Shown here piece by piece: positions 37,450 to 48,400 of a DNA stretch of 64,000 nt. Every line of letters begins with the position of its first letter. The first letter of the stretch is position 1. The notes beneath the pieces were generated by a model. It did not search any database. It had not been told where the DNA came from and saw only the letters and a program-made list of their open reading frames with translations. This DNA is from Lanius collurio (lineage: Eukaryota > Chordata > Aves > Passeriformes > Laniidae): assembly GCA_020086605.1 (NCBI GenBank), contig JACBWW010000015.1, positions 8,303,251-8,367,250 of the forward strand. The letters are read 5' to 3'. The position numbers and the translations under genes were made by a program.

Positions 37450-40400
37450 ATCTGAGTTATCAAATATAATTTCAGAATAAAGATTTAGTTAATAACCAAT
37501 AATACAATAAACAACAAATCGATCATACAAAATGCAAAGTTTACTTTAGGAAGTTCACCTTTACAAATTGACATTTTAACTGCTCTAATGTGAACAATTG
37601 TTTTTAATAAATCTTAATTTTTTAAATAGTTGAAATACTGAGTAATTGTACTTTATCTTGCAGTTGCACTTTTTTTCCAGGCAGTAGCATACATGTTACT
37701 AAAGCTCTCAGAGATATACTGAACAAATGTCACAGTTCTGACAGCTGGCAAGATTAGCCTCTCAGTAGGACAGCACAAGAAACTTTCAGCTCCTTTGGGA
37801 AGTACATTCAGCAAGTACTTCAGCACTTATAATCAAATTGTTTTAACTGCTTTCCAAGACTTCTATTAAATCACATAGCATCTACATGAAGCACTATAAA
37901 AGCTTTTAAACTGGCCAGCAAATTTAATTTACAAAATCTGAAATATATAGAGGGCTTTATACCAGTACAGCAAAGTTTGGTTAATAGAATGTTCCAACCA
38001 TATACAAAATTGCTTCATTTTTCACCTCTTGTATCTCAAGGAGTCAGAAAGATCCAGAACTGTGTAATACAAATTACTGAGTTTAGTAAAATAGGGTATT
38101 TCCTTGGTGTTTTTTTTTTTTTGTTTGGGTTTTTTTTTTTTTTTTTTCTGAGAAGGGCAAAGTTCTCAGCAGTATTTTCAAACAAATGCTTCCAAGTTTA
38201 ACACTGCCTTTTTGTTTACCTGTAATCTGACAATATATACACACATATGTAAGTCTAGGTAACCTAGAAAAGTGAGGCTTTGACTATGGTCCTCATCACC
38301 ACACAGAATTTTATGCTGACCACCAAGATAGTGGTGTAAGTTTTTCTCTACGTAAGCAAAATGTGCATTAAGGACAACTCTGGACCCCATTTCTTTTAAG
38401 TCAGCTCTAATGTTCATCCAAGATCACTGTCCTGCTTCCAGCCAGGACAGGGTTAATTTTGACAGCAGTCAGGAGGAAGCATGCCTAGGACCCTGAGGTT
38501 GTTTTGTACCTCACATTATTTTCAGGGCACAGGGGAAGGGCTCCCTTCTGGGTCAGCCTAGTGCGGCCAAGGGAATGGGCAAATATCTCTGTTGTTGGGG
38601 GTTTCTCTGAGAATCTTACCTGCCCTGTAAAACCTTCATGCTGAGCTATAAGGCACTTGGACAACAATGCTTGAAAAGCAGTCCTAGGACTGTAGTGAAC
38701 CCCCACATCCACAACTTCTACTTTCAAACACAGCATAGTCTGCTTTATGATTCTATGACAGTGTCTTCTCACTAAGAGACAAAGTATCTGCATGGAAGTT
38801 TATCAAACTCTCATGAAATAACAGAAATGAACAGAAGACAGGTTGAAAATATGTAAGCTTCAGAAAGTTTCAACAGTTTCTGATTAACCCTAGCTCATGA
38901 AGAATTTTATTGTCACTGTAGAAGAAAACAAATTCTGTGCAACTTTCTGGCATTGAATTTCACAGGTGCCTCATCTGACTAAAATTGTTCCCTTACTCTC
39001 GCTTTTATTAGTGAGACCAACCTCCACCTGTGACACTCTCTGCCATTATCATCTCACTCAGCCTTTGTTTTCCAGTGATTTGAACTAACATTTCTCTCCT
39101 ACACATGCAGAACATGACAAGAATGTCTAGAGATAACAGCAGAAAAAAAATCTTAGGAGAAAACTGAAATACAGTAAGATTTAAGAGACAAACATCAAGA
39201 ACTAAAAGACTAACCATAAAGAGAATTTTCACCACCTTCCTTACTGTAATGCAGACAGAAAAGTAGTAATATTGTTATAAATACCAGAAACTATTTTTTC
39301 AGCACATTTAATAAAGGAATGCACAGCCACAAGAAAAACTGAGGCCAAGAATTGAACACAGACAAAATTAGGTCAACATTTCCTGAAACAAGAACAGTTT
39401 CTCTAAGTATTATGTCACAGTAAGTGTATTAGTAAGTATTGCAGAGATTTAAATTTCAGTAATATTTTTCTTACAGAGTTACAGAGGTAATTTGCAGATA
39501 CTTATTTTTCTGCTTGCCAGTGAAAACTTCTGAAGGAATATTAAATGTTCTGAATTTTGATTTAATACTTGCCAGTTGACATATCTATCTAATACAGAAT
39601 TAAGTTCTTTAAACTCTTAGCATCAGCTTTTGCTGAAGCATGAACAATAAACAAAATAGAGCTTTATTCTGAAACAGTACTACTGTCTGTGTATTCCTAT
39701 AACTAAAGCACAGTTATCTCTTGGATCCACCAAAATGGCCAGCAAAGAAGAAATTATGGTCTTTTTATCCTTACTTTGTATCGATTTTCACAGACTAAAA
39801 ATTCCATGAAGTTCTAAGTCATTAATACAAACAGTGAGAAGTGCTGTTTTCCTTTTCTGTCGTTACACAGATTTTGGAATAGAATTTTTGTGTTCTAAAA
39901 GCTAGATTCTCCAAAAGCTTTCACTTACGCAGCATGTTAATATCTGTTGAAGTATTCCCAAACTGTTGCCAAAAATAGCTGAAATTGTGATGTTTCTTTT
40001 TCCTGAAGGCAGTATTTCAGAAGTGCAGCTGACACCCTTCTGCAGTCTATAACAAGAACACCGTGCAGTGCTTCCATTTCAAAAGCACAAAACAAATTAT
40101 TGAAATTACACTAGAACTTACACCTTCAATATACATTAAACACATCACAGAAAAGAAAAAGGGAACATCCAAGGGGAGACAGGCAAAAGCCTTCAGTATC
40201 CTTTATTTTTGTTGTGGCTCTCCTCCCTGCCAGCCCGTGAGGTGAATGTCTTGGCTGTTCTCTTACCCATTTAAGTGCAAGTGCTGCTGTACCCAGATAA
40301 CAATTTTCTGCCTCCTGCCACTGAGGCTCCACCCAACCCGCTTTCTGGGACACTTCAGTTCCCCACCCCCCAAACATACCCCAGAAGGTTTGCATTCTTG

Positions 40401-40617
40401 AAGATGCAGCATCTATGGCTATACTTTGGTCTTGATCATGACATGACAGTTTTGGTTGTTTCTTCAGTTTGTGAGTATGCTATAAAAATCACTTCATTGC
40501 ACTGTACTACTCATAAGCAGTTATGTTTCCAACACAGAACTACCGCAATTGGCAAAAATCGGAGAAAAACAGCTCTAAGATCACAAGTATCCCCACCTTT
40601 TAACATGTTAAGTAGCA
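37450..40617. other. Intergenic region between DDX60 remnant and TRIM gene 3' end
   Basis: The two flanking units converge on this interval (plus-strand DDX60 and minus-strand TRIM). It has T runs at about 38110-38147 and an ERVL-like LTR fragment at about 38425-38710. No exon is recognised. Confidence 0.55.
38425..38710 (+). mobile_element. Probable ERVL-type LTR fragment
   Basis: The plus strand contains TTCCAGCCAGGACAGGGTTA followed by ATTTTGACAGCAG. This resembles the start of avian ERVL LTRs, which carry a GG(A/C)(T/C)AG(A/G)GTTAATTTTC phrase. The block is richer in GC than its surroundings. I could not define both LTR ends or target-site duplications, and no internal retroviral gene is present. 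Confidence 0.4.
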
Positions 40618-40623
40618 TTTATT
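40618..40623 (-). terminator. Polyadenylation signal AATAAA for the TRIM gene
   Basis: AATAAA in minus orientation about 130 bases beyond the TAA stop of the TRIM gene. It is the first canonical signal after the stop and gives a short 3' UTR. Confidence 0.6.
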
Positions 40624-40755
40624 TAATTCCAGCATCTTTTTCTTTCCAGTCTCTCTTCACACCTGATTTTCTTCTAGTAGATATTTTGTCTTCAGCAACA
40701 AAAAATATTCTGATGCATGGCTGGTATCAGTAGAGACAGATGTTTGACTTAGCTC

Positions 40756-42417
40756 TTAAGTGTCCGAAGTGCTGTCTGTTAGGATTCCTCCTGTCTCACT
40801 TACTGCAAGGACAGAACCTCCTAAAGATGGATCACTGCCTGTGCCAGGAACAGAACAGGCTGTATTCTGAAACTGTACAGGCTCAGGTTTATCCTCCCTT
40901 CTAGGACACACACAATTGTTTTCAGCAATAGTTTCTTCATCTTTTACCTTTTTTTCTTGTTGTGTTGGTTTAATGAGTTGAGTAGAAGACGCATTCTCAT
41001 ATTCAACAGGAAGGACTCCTGAACATAAAGGCTGATGAGGAGTGTTACCATCACCAAGCATTTCTGCACTTTCAGTGATATCAGATGAGTTCATAGGCAA
41101 ACATGAGCCTTCACATTTTGGATGACCCTGAAGCAAAGCAGGCTCTGCACACTCTGAAGATACAGGTTTCCCTAGATTCAGAAGTGTTTTGTCAGATTTC
41201 ATCTTCTCCTTATCCATTTTTTCTGTTCTGTTTCCAGAAAAAAACATGGAAGAAGTCAGAAAATCAGAAGTATTTCTGACAATGCCTCCGAATGAAAACA
41301 CTGGTGAAGGCAATGGAAAGTTACTTTTGAAAGAAAATGAACAATTAATGGTGGGAAGGGGCGTCTTGGAGACCCCATTCACCCCAGCTCCAGGGTTGGT
41401 TTCTGAAGTACTGCAAGCTACAGCTGTGCTGGATTCTGAAGTGTGAGGTTTTTGTTGCCCTAAGACAGGTGGTTTCTGTGCACCATATTCTGCAGGTTCC
41501 TTTGCACAAGGTGTTTTTTCCCTCATGTGAGACAATCTTGTTTTATCAGATGGCATCTCAGATTGGTTAAAATTTGAGGATGATGGTAACACCGTAGATG
41601 AATTGCTGACTTCTGATCCTGCAAACCAATTGCCTTCTGAATTGCCAAAGGGAAACAAAATGTGTGGTTTCTCACTTTCTGCTGGGTCTAAATAAGGGCT
41701 GGTTGAAGCATCACAAACTATGTTTTTTGTTTCAGGACCATAATTATCCTGGTTATTGGTTTTATCCAGCTTATCATATCTCCCTAAATAAAACTGAGGG
41801 AAAGCACATTTCTTGTCTTGCTTTTTAAAGGAAAATGTACCTCTATCTTTACTAAATCTTGGTAATGAGTTGTTAGATGCACTGAAAGTAAAAGGTACGC
41901 CTGAAGGTCTTTCTGCTGAAACATTTACAGATTCTGAATTTGAAACGGTAACAGCCACTGTTGCTGCTGGCTTTGAGTCCGATGAAGTGCTAGAATTTGA
42001 GTTCATTTCACTGGAAACAGTACCTGCTGATGCCTGTCTTGGCAATTTTTCTTTATCTAACAAGCCTGGAGAGGTTTCTGACAAGGCTGGAGCAGACACT
42101 TCCTGGGGACTTCCCTCATGAAATAATTTTAAGTCACCATTTGTTTCAGAAAAGCTCGTATTTGTGGGTGGGATGCTCTGAGCACTGCTTCCAGAAAAGT
42201 TTCTTTTGTCAAAGCCACCTGTTCTTCGTAGGGTTCCCATTTTTATTTTATCTGTGTTGTTTGCTTTGGTAGGTGAAGACATAGAAGAAGTTCCCGAGGA
42301 CTTATCCTTGGAGGTGTCAGCAGTTACAAATTTATACTTTTTATTTGCAGGGAGATTTTGAGTCTTAAACACATTGGAGAGCTTCTGAAGTTCCATATAG
42401 TATTTGTAACGTAACTC
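40756..42417 (-). CDS. TRIM gene exon 8: 553-residue disordered tail with two FxFG motifs
   Basis: A single large exon after the acceptor TTGCTGTCATTATAG, opening ELRYKYYMELQKLSNVF and ending SDT-TAA. Composition is dominated by Ser, Thr, Asn, Pro and Lys, typical of intrinsic disorder. FxFG motifs occur at about residues 656-659 (FPFG) and 775-778 (FSFG), with looser FxF repeats (FTFS, FSFK) nearby. Such motifs are known from nucleoporins and bind transport receptors, but two copies do not prove that function here. The open frame of more than 1.6 kb in AT-rich DNA argues for purifying selection. Confidence 0.88.
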   Translation of the reverse strand, partial: ELRYKYYMELQKLSNVFKTQNLPANKKYKFVTADTSKDKSSGTSSMSSPTKANNTDKIKMGTLRRTGGFDKRNFSGSSAQSIPPTNTSFSETNGDLKLFHEGSPQEVSAPALSETSPGLLDKEKLPRQASAGTVSSEMNSNSSTSSDSKPAATVAVTVSNSESVNVSAERPSGVPFTFSASNNSLPRFSKDRGTFSFKKQDKKCAFPQFYLGRYDKLDKTNNQDNYGPETKNIVCDASTSPYLDPAESEKPHILFPFGNSEGNWFAGSEVSNSSTVLPSSSNFNQSEMPSDKTRLSHMREKTPCAKEPAEYGAQKPPVLGQQKPHTSESSTAVACSTSETNPGAGVNGVSKTPLPTINCSFSFKSNFPLPSPVFSFGGIVRNTSDFLTSSMFFSGNRTEKMDKEKMKSDKTLLNLGKPVSSECAEPALLQGHPKCEGSCLPMNSSDITESAEMLGDGNTPHQPLCSGVLPVEYENASSTQLIKPTQQEKKVKDEETIAENNCVCPRREDKPEPVQFQNTACSVPGTGSDPSLGGSVLAVSETGGILTDSTSDT

Positions 42418-45400
42418 CTATAATGACAGCAAGAAAAAATTCACATTATCTAACACAGCATTTATGGATTCAGAGGCTATAAAAGTCACATAGGACTAAG
42501 ACTGAAGAAAAGTCTTCATATATTCTAGAGCATTTTTTATGTATTTTTCCATTGCTACTGGAAGGCAACAGAACACAAGTCATTACAGAAAAAAAGAGCT
42601 TTAAAAACAATTCAAGATACACATAGAACCATGATAACAAAGTAGGTTTTGAAAGAGAAGACTAGAGAAAATTGTATTTAAAGTGACTATCAACCCCCAA
42701 AAATAGATAAAAATACTAACTTAGATATTAAACAACAAATTCTCCATCAAATTTTCATGAAAAATAGGCATCTGAAACTAAGTTAGGTGGTGGGGTTTTT
42801 GATAGGTTTTTTTTTTGATATTATATATAGTTGCATTCTTAATGGCAATAGAAAACAGGTATTTTCCAAAATAATACAGAAAAAAATTTCTATATTTAAA
42901 GGACCTAAGCAACTTTTTAATTCAATCATCTGCCACTGGTATTCTTAGAACATGAATAATGTGATTCACTGCCAGCCATGCTTCACTAACTGTAACTAGA
43001 ATCATTCTGTACAGAACAATACTCAGCCACCCACGTGGAGCTGCTAGTAAGTTAAAAAAAAAAAATCTAGTTGTATAACTACATCATTTGAAATGAAACC
43101 AAAAAAGATACTAGATTCAGTTTCATGTCAAATTATGTGGTCTTACAAGATGGAACTCTGCTATCTTTAGGAAACAGAATACAGGCAGATGACTTCCTCT
43201 TCAAATAGACACTAGAGAAGTTTATTTGGATTAGAAAGCTACAGATGTGACTCAAATAAGCCACACTAAATATAAAAGTAAGTATTTGAAGTCAGTAGTA
43301 AGATAAAGTTTCAGCTTTCTAAAGGAAAAAAAAAAAGTAAAATTCTGAAAGCCTTAATACCTAGTCAGATTTCATTCTAGAATTGGAAGGGTAACTTTTT
43401 ACTAAGGAAACTGAAAAACTTTTTAAAAGCTTATTTAGAAAGTTGCATCACAACAAATAGTAACTCAGTCATACTTAAACTGATGTTCAATCATACCTCA
43501 TGACTCATATTTTGAAATGCTGACATTTCTGATATTGACATAAAGCGAGTGGGGATCCTGCTACCATCTGCTTCATCCTGTCCTGCTACAGGCTGAAAAA
43601 TATTTCACAGCAGACATTATATTTCATTTTGATAAGCCAAAACAGACAAAATAGTACCATGTTGTAGACCATATAGCCAATAACTTACAAGAAATGTGCT
43701 GGGCATATTCCTCTGATCCTGCCACTGCTTTAAGGCATCTTTAAATAGAGTTGAGCTCTCATTTCCTTCATAAGGTAGCTCTATTAGAAAGAGCACAAGG
43801 ATAGTTAGTGATGGAGAATATGTTAAATACGGAAAACACTGAAAGGTTCCTGTGCACCTAAACAGATTCAATTTAAGAACAAAAATACAGTGCCCTAAGT
43901 GAGACCCTAGCCCTTGTTGTATTTTCTGTGATATAAAGCAAGAAGCCTGTGTAATACATTTTCTTAAATGCTGGAAATGCCTGCCCTGACAGAAAACCTA
44001 ACACCTCCTCCTGTGAGGTAAAGGCATTTAATGTGAGCATAGCCAACACTGGCATGACAACTAAAACAAACACCCATCTAGTGCAGCAACACACTTCTGA
44101 CAGCAACACTATCAGCTGGATATGGAAAGTAGGATATGGCATTCAGATTCCAAAAACACAGCCTAGGAACTTCCTAGAGAAAGCACATTCATATAACACA
44201 TTTAAAATCCCACAAGGAATTTATCATTCATTTAATTTGCTCAGATGTTTTCTTGCATGCGGTTGCCATGCAGATTGTTTATTATAGCAATTGGTTCCAC
44301 AAGACACAGGTTTCAAGACTTCCCAAATCCTGTCTTAATTAAGTCCTTCTTCCCTACCTTGAACAATGCCTGCATTAACAGGTGTTAACTCCAATGCTAA
44401 GATTTCATTAACCACAGATTTGATGTCTATCTTCTTTGGTGTATACACTGGTGGTTTTTCCCAGTTGGATGCTATATTCATCACATCAAGCTGAGTTTTC
44501 ATTCTGGAAATGGAAGAAAAAAACAACCAAAAATGAACCAATTTAAACATTTTTCTTCATGCTTACAGGCTAGCTAAATTATACCTGTCTAATATAAAAG
44601 AAAAAAGATAAATAAATCACTAGGAAGGAGCAGGAATCAGAAAAATTATGTCTTCAATAAAATGTCGAGTTCTCATCTTAGAGTTTTCTGTTGTGTTTTT
44701 TCTTAGAACTTGTTCACTCAAATTAGGTTTCATACTCAATGAAAACTGCAAGAAGTAGTGCTGGTAGGTCAGCAAAAAATTACCCCCTCCTCTTTCCTTA
44801 GTGTACATGGCCTGAATCTAAATTGTACTTCTTCAGAGGGCATTGCTAATGTTAGTCTGAACCACAATTTATTTTAAAGAACTCAATTTCCAATATTCTT
44901 TCTTAAATGCAGGTTAAAAAGTTCTAAGAAATGTAGTTAATAACCCTTAGAAGACATCACAGGGTATGTGCACTACAAACACAAAACCAAAGATACTGCA
45001 GAATCTCCACACATACTGTTACACTGAAAGATTTCTGTAAAAGCTTCAAGTATGCTTCAGTGTTCCCGAGTTTAAATAAGATATCTGAAAATATCCAATC
45101 ACCAAGTATTAATGAATTTCAGTATTCACTTTTTATTAGGGAGATAATTCAAAAGCTTGATTATCTCTAATCCCAGATAGTACGTCACTCAAATTCTTGA
45201 CAAATTTCCTAAAATTTAGAATATTAGACATCCAAAATTTGCAATTACTTACTTACTCAGTCTTAATTACTCAATACTATTTTAATTTTAAATTGCTTAT
45301 CTTATGATACCCAATGTAGCTATTTTTTTTAGTTCTTAATCTTAAAAATCTGAAAGACCACTAGAGAACTAAAAGAACATGAAAAAAATATACCTTGTAT

Positions 45401-48400
45401 TCAAGCCACAGGCCACCTATAAATAAAACAAGAATTTTTAAGATATGAGCATTTTTCCAACTATCAGGAAGTTATTGCTTTATCAAAATACTTGAGAGAC
45501 CAAAGTCCCTGTCTTCATTTCACAGAACTATAGAAAATAAATCTGTTAACATTAAAAAAAAAAATCAAATAAAACAAGCCCAATTCAAACAAGTGTATTT
45601 GTGACAAAGAACTATCTTGTAATATAAACATCTATCTTGTAATATATACAAAAAGAACTCCTTCAGAGCAAAATGAAGGCATTCAGATCATGGCCCATAT
45701 GGTTACCTAACCAGTTTCAGAAGTTTGGATATTTGTAAACATTCAAATGAAGGACTATTTTGTATTTCTTGGAGAGGAACACCTCTGCTATGTGCTCTCC
45801 ATCTGCTATTATACTATTAAAAAAGCTGTCTTTCAGTTTTACATCAGACAGATAATGGTGGTAGGAAGTGCAGTGCACTGCAGTCAAATGTGACTTCCCA
45901 AAGAACATGTAATGAAAAGTAAAAAAACTGGACTGGATTAGAGCTGCTCCCTTTTAAAAACCTCACTGTACTGGATCTTTACACATCAAAACCAATGTGC
46001 TGTTATGGAGGGAAGGCAGGGAGGTTAAAGAGAAAGAAAACAAACAACAGGAAGAGTAAGTAGATGAACAGGAGGAATGGGAGGAAAAAGATGAGGAAGG
46101 TAAGAAGGAACCAAAGGTGAAAGTGGGGAAAGAACAGAAGGTGTAGGAGAAACAGAAGGAACAGGCACAATATGAAGCAAACCAGGACACATAGGAGGAA
46201 GAAGATGAAAACAGGATGGGGAATGAGAAGAAAAGAGGGGGAAGAGGAATAGGAAGAAAAGGAAGAAGTCGAGAATTAGTGACATATAATCACTGAAATC
46301 ACAGTATTTGTTCCAAAAGTGGGAGTCGCTTTTACTTTAAGTTAAATTTCCCTTAATGAGTTGTTACCAGACACTTAGTCAAACTCTGTACTTTCTTAGC
46401 ATCCCATTTATCTGGAGTCACCTAAGGACCCACTGCAGAAATCAGCAATACACTGTTTCTTACGAAAGCACAGAGTAAAAATCACCGATAAGCTGCAAAT
46501 AAAGCTTCTTCACACTTTTCTAAAACTAAAAAACATTGTTATAAAAAAAAGTATGAGGTGTTAACTAATTTTAGTCTGTATTTTTCATTTGTTGACTTTG
46601 TTTTTCCTGATCGAGTATAATCATGATCTACAATACAGCAGGATCTATTTGAGTTCTTTATACAACTGATATCTAAAACAAAAGGCCATCACCTCCAGGA
46701 AACACTGAGGATCACATTCATGGACAAGCTTTTCACAATCCTTCAGAAAGTTCTCAATAGTCTTCTTGTGAGTTTCTTTCATTTTCTTCCAAATTTGAAA
46801 TTCTTTCTCTTTTTTAACTCTTTGATTTTCAACATCTTCTAGTAATTGCTGTTTTTTCATTTCTAGAGTTTTGAAAATTTCTCCAAATTTCAGCTCAATT
46901 ATCTCTGCATCATTTTTCAGCATCATCTAGAAGCAGAAGAACACAATAACAGATGCAAATGCAATAGCAATATCCACACAAGAGTCACTTCTCTAAGTAA
47001 GCTCAGAGCACATCTATGCCACAAGGAGCACCTGTATGCTCCAGGCTGTGATTAAACTAACCAAAGAAGAGAAACAAAGACACACACACAGAATATGCAG
47101 CATCTGTAACTCACATCTGTATCATTCGGTCGTTTTGAGATCTCATTCACCAGCTTCTCATTTATTATCCTCATTTGTTTCAGAGTGCTAAAGAAGGTTA
47201 ACTGAAAGACAAATGAAACCTTTATTACAACTTCATCCATTCCTTAAAATAAACACATTTCAGTGCTTATCTAGAATCAGATCGAGACAGACAAGGAGCT
47301 ACTGGAGAGGGTCCAGTGGATGGTCACAAGGACGATCAGGGGTCTGTAACATTTCTTTTATAAGGAGAGACTGAAGGACCTGGGCCTGTTAAGTCTGGAG
47401 AAGTCTGAAAGGGGATCTCATTGACACATATAAATATCTCAAAAGTGGGTGCCAAAAGGAGGGTTACAGACTTTTTTCAGCGGTGCCCAGTGACAGGACA
47501 GGGAGCAGTGGCCATGAAGTAAACCACCAAAAGTTTCACCTCAACACAAGCAAGAACTTCTTTACATTGAGGATGGCAGAGCACTGGAACAGGCTGCCCA
47601 GGGAGGTCATGGGGTCTCCCACTCTGGAGACATTCAAACCCCACCTGGATACATTCCTGTGTCATGTGCTCCAAGTGACCCTGTCTTGGCAGGGGGTTGG
47701 ACTGGATAATCTCCAGAAGTTCCTTCCAACCCTATCCATTCTGTGATATTCTGTACAACATAGTAAAAAAGTTGGTGTAATTCAAAACACCACTTAGTAA
47801 CATCTAATGCTTTTCCTGGATCAGAACAAAAACTTTCTTCTGCTGTTTCTCAAGGTAATGTTCTTAGGCTCACCTAAGAATAATTACAAGCATACTGATA
47901 GAATGACTACTTTATAGTTAAAACATTGTTTTCCTCAGTGTTTCAACCCCAAAATTTCAACCTCTCCCCTCACATACATCTATCACAAGGTAAGTTTTAA
48001 AGGTGTTATCCGAGCTTGGCAAAAAACTATGGGATATTCACTCTTTCTTTTTATGCCTCACATTGCTAAAAGAGAAAACTGTTCATAATCAAAATAGTTA
48101 TTTGGGTTTGAACTAATATTATCACTGAGTTTTCCTCCTTTATCTCTCTGCAGCATCACTACTTTACATTATGTAGTATGTCTAGTGCACTGGCTATTTT
48201 CCCCTGGTTTCCCAAGTGACATACAACAGGTGATGGCAAAGGCAGAAGGAAAATCACAGTAAAAGCAACTATTGTTTTAAAGAATCATCACTGCTCTATT
48301 TAAACTTTTATACTTGTATTTTTTATCACTGCCCTGCAGTTGTTTCAATTACTGCACAACAGGACTGCCACCCTACACTCAATTTGCACAGGGCATGAAA

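Noticed and set aside
45963..46285. Ser/Phe/Pro-rich minus-strand frames
   Set aside because: They are translations of a purine-rich tract, not proteins. Their residue use follows directly from the GGA/GAA repeat.
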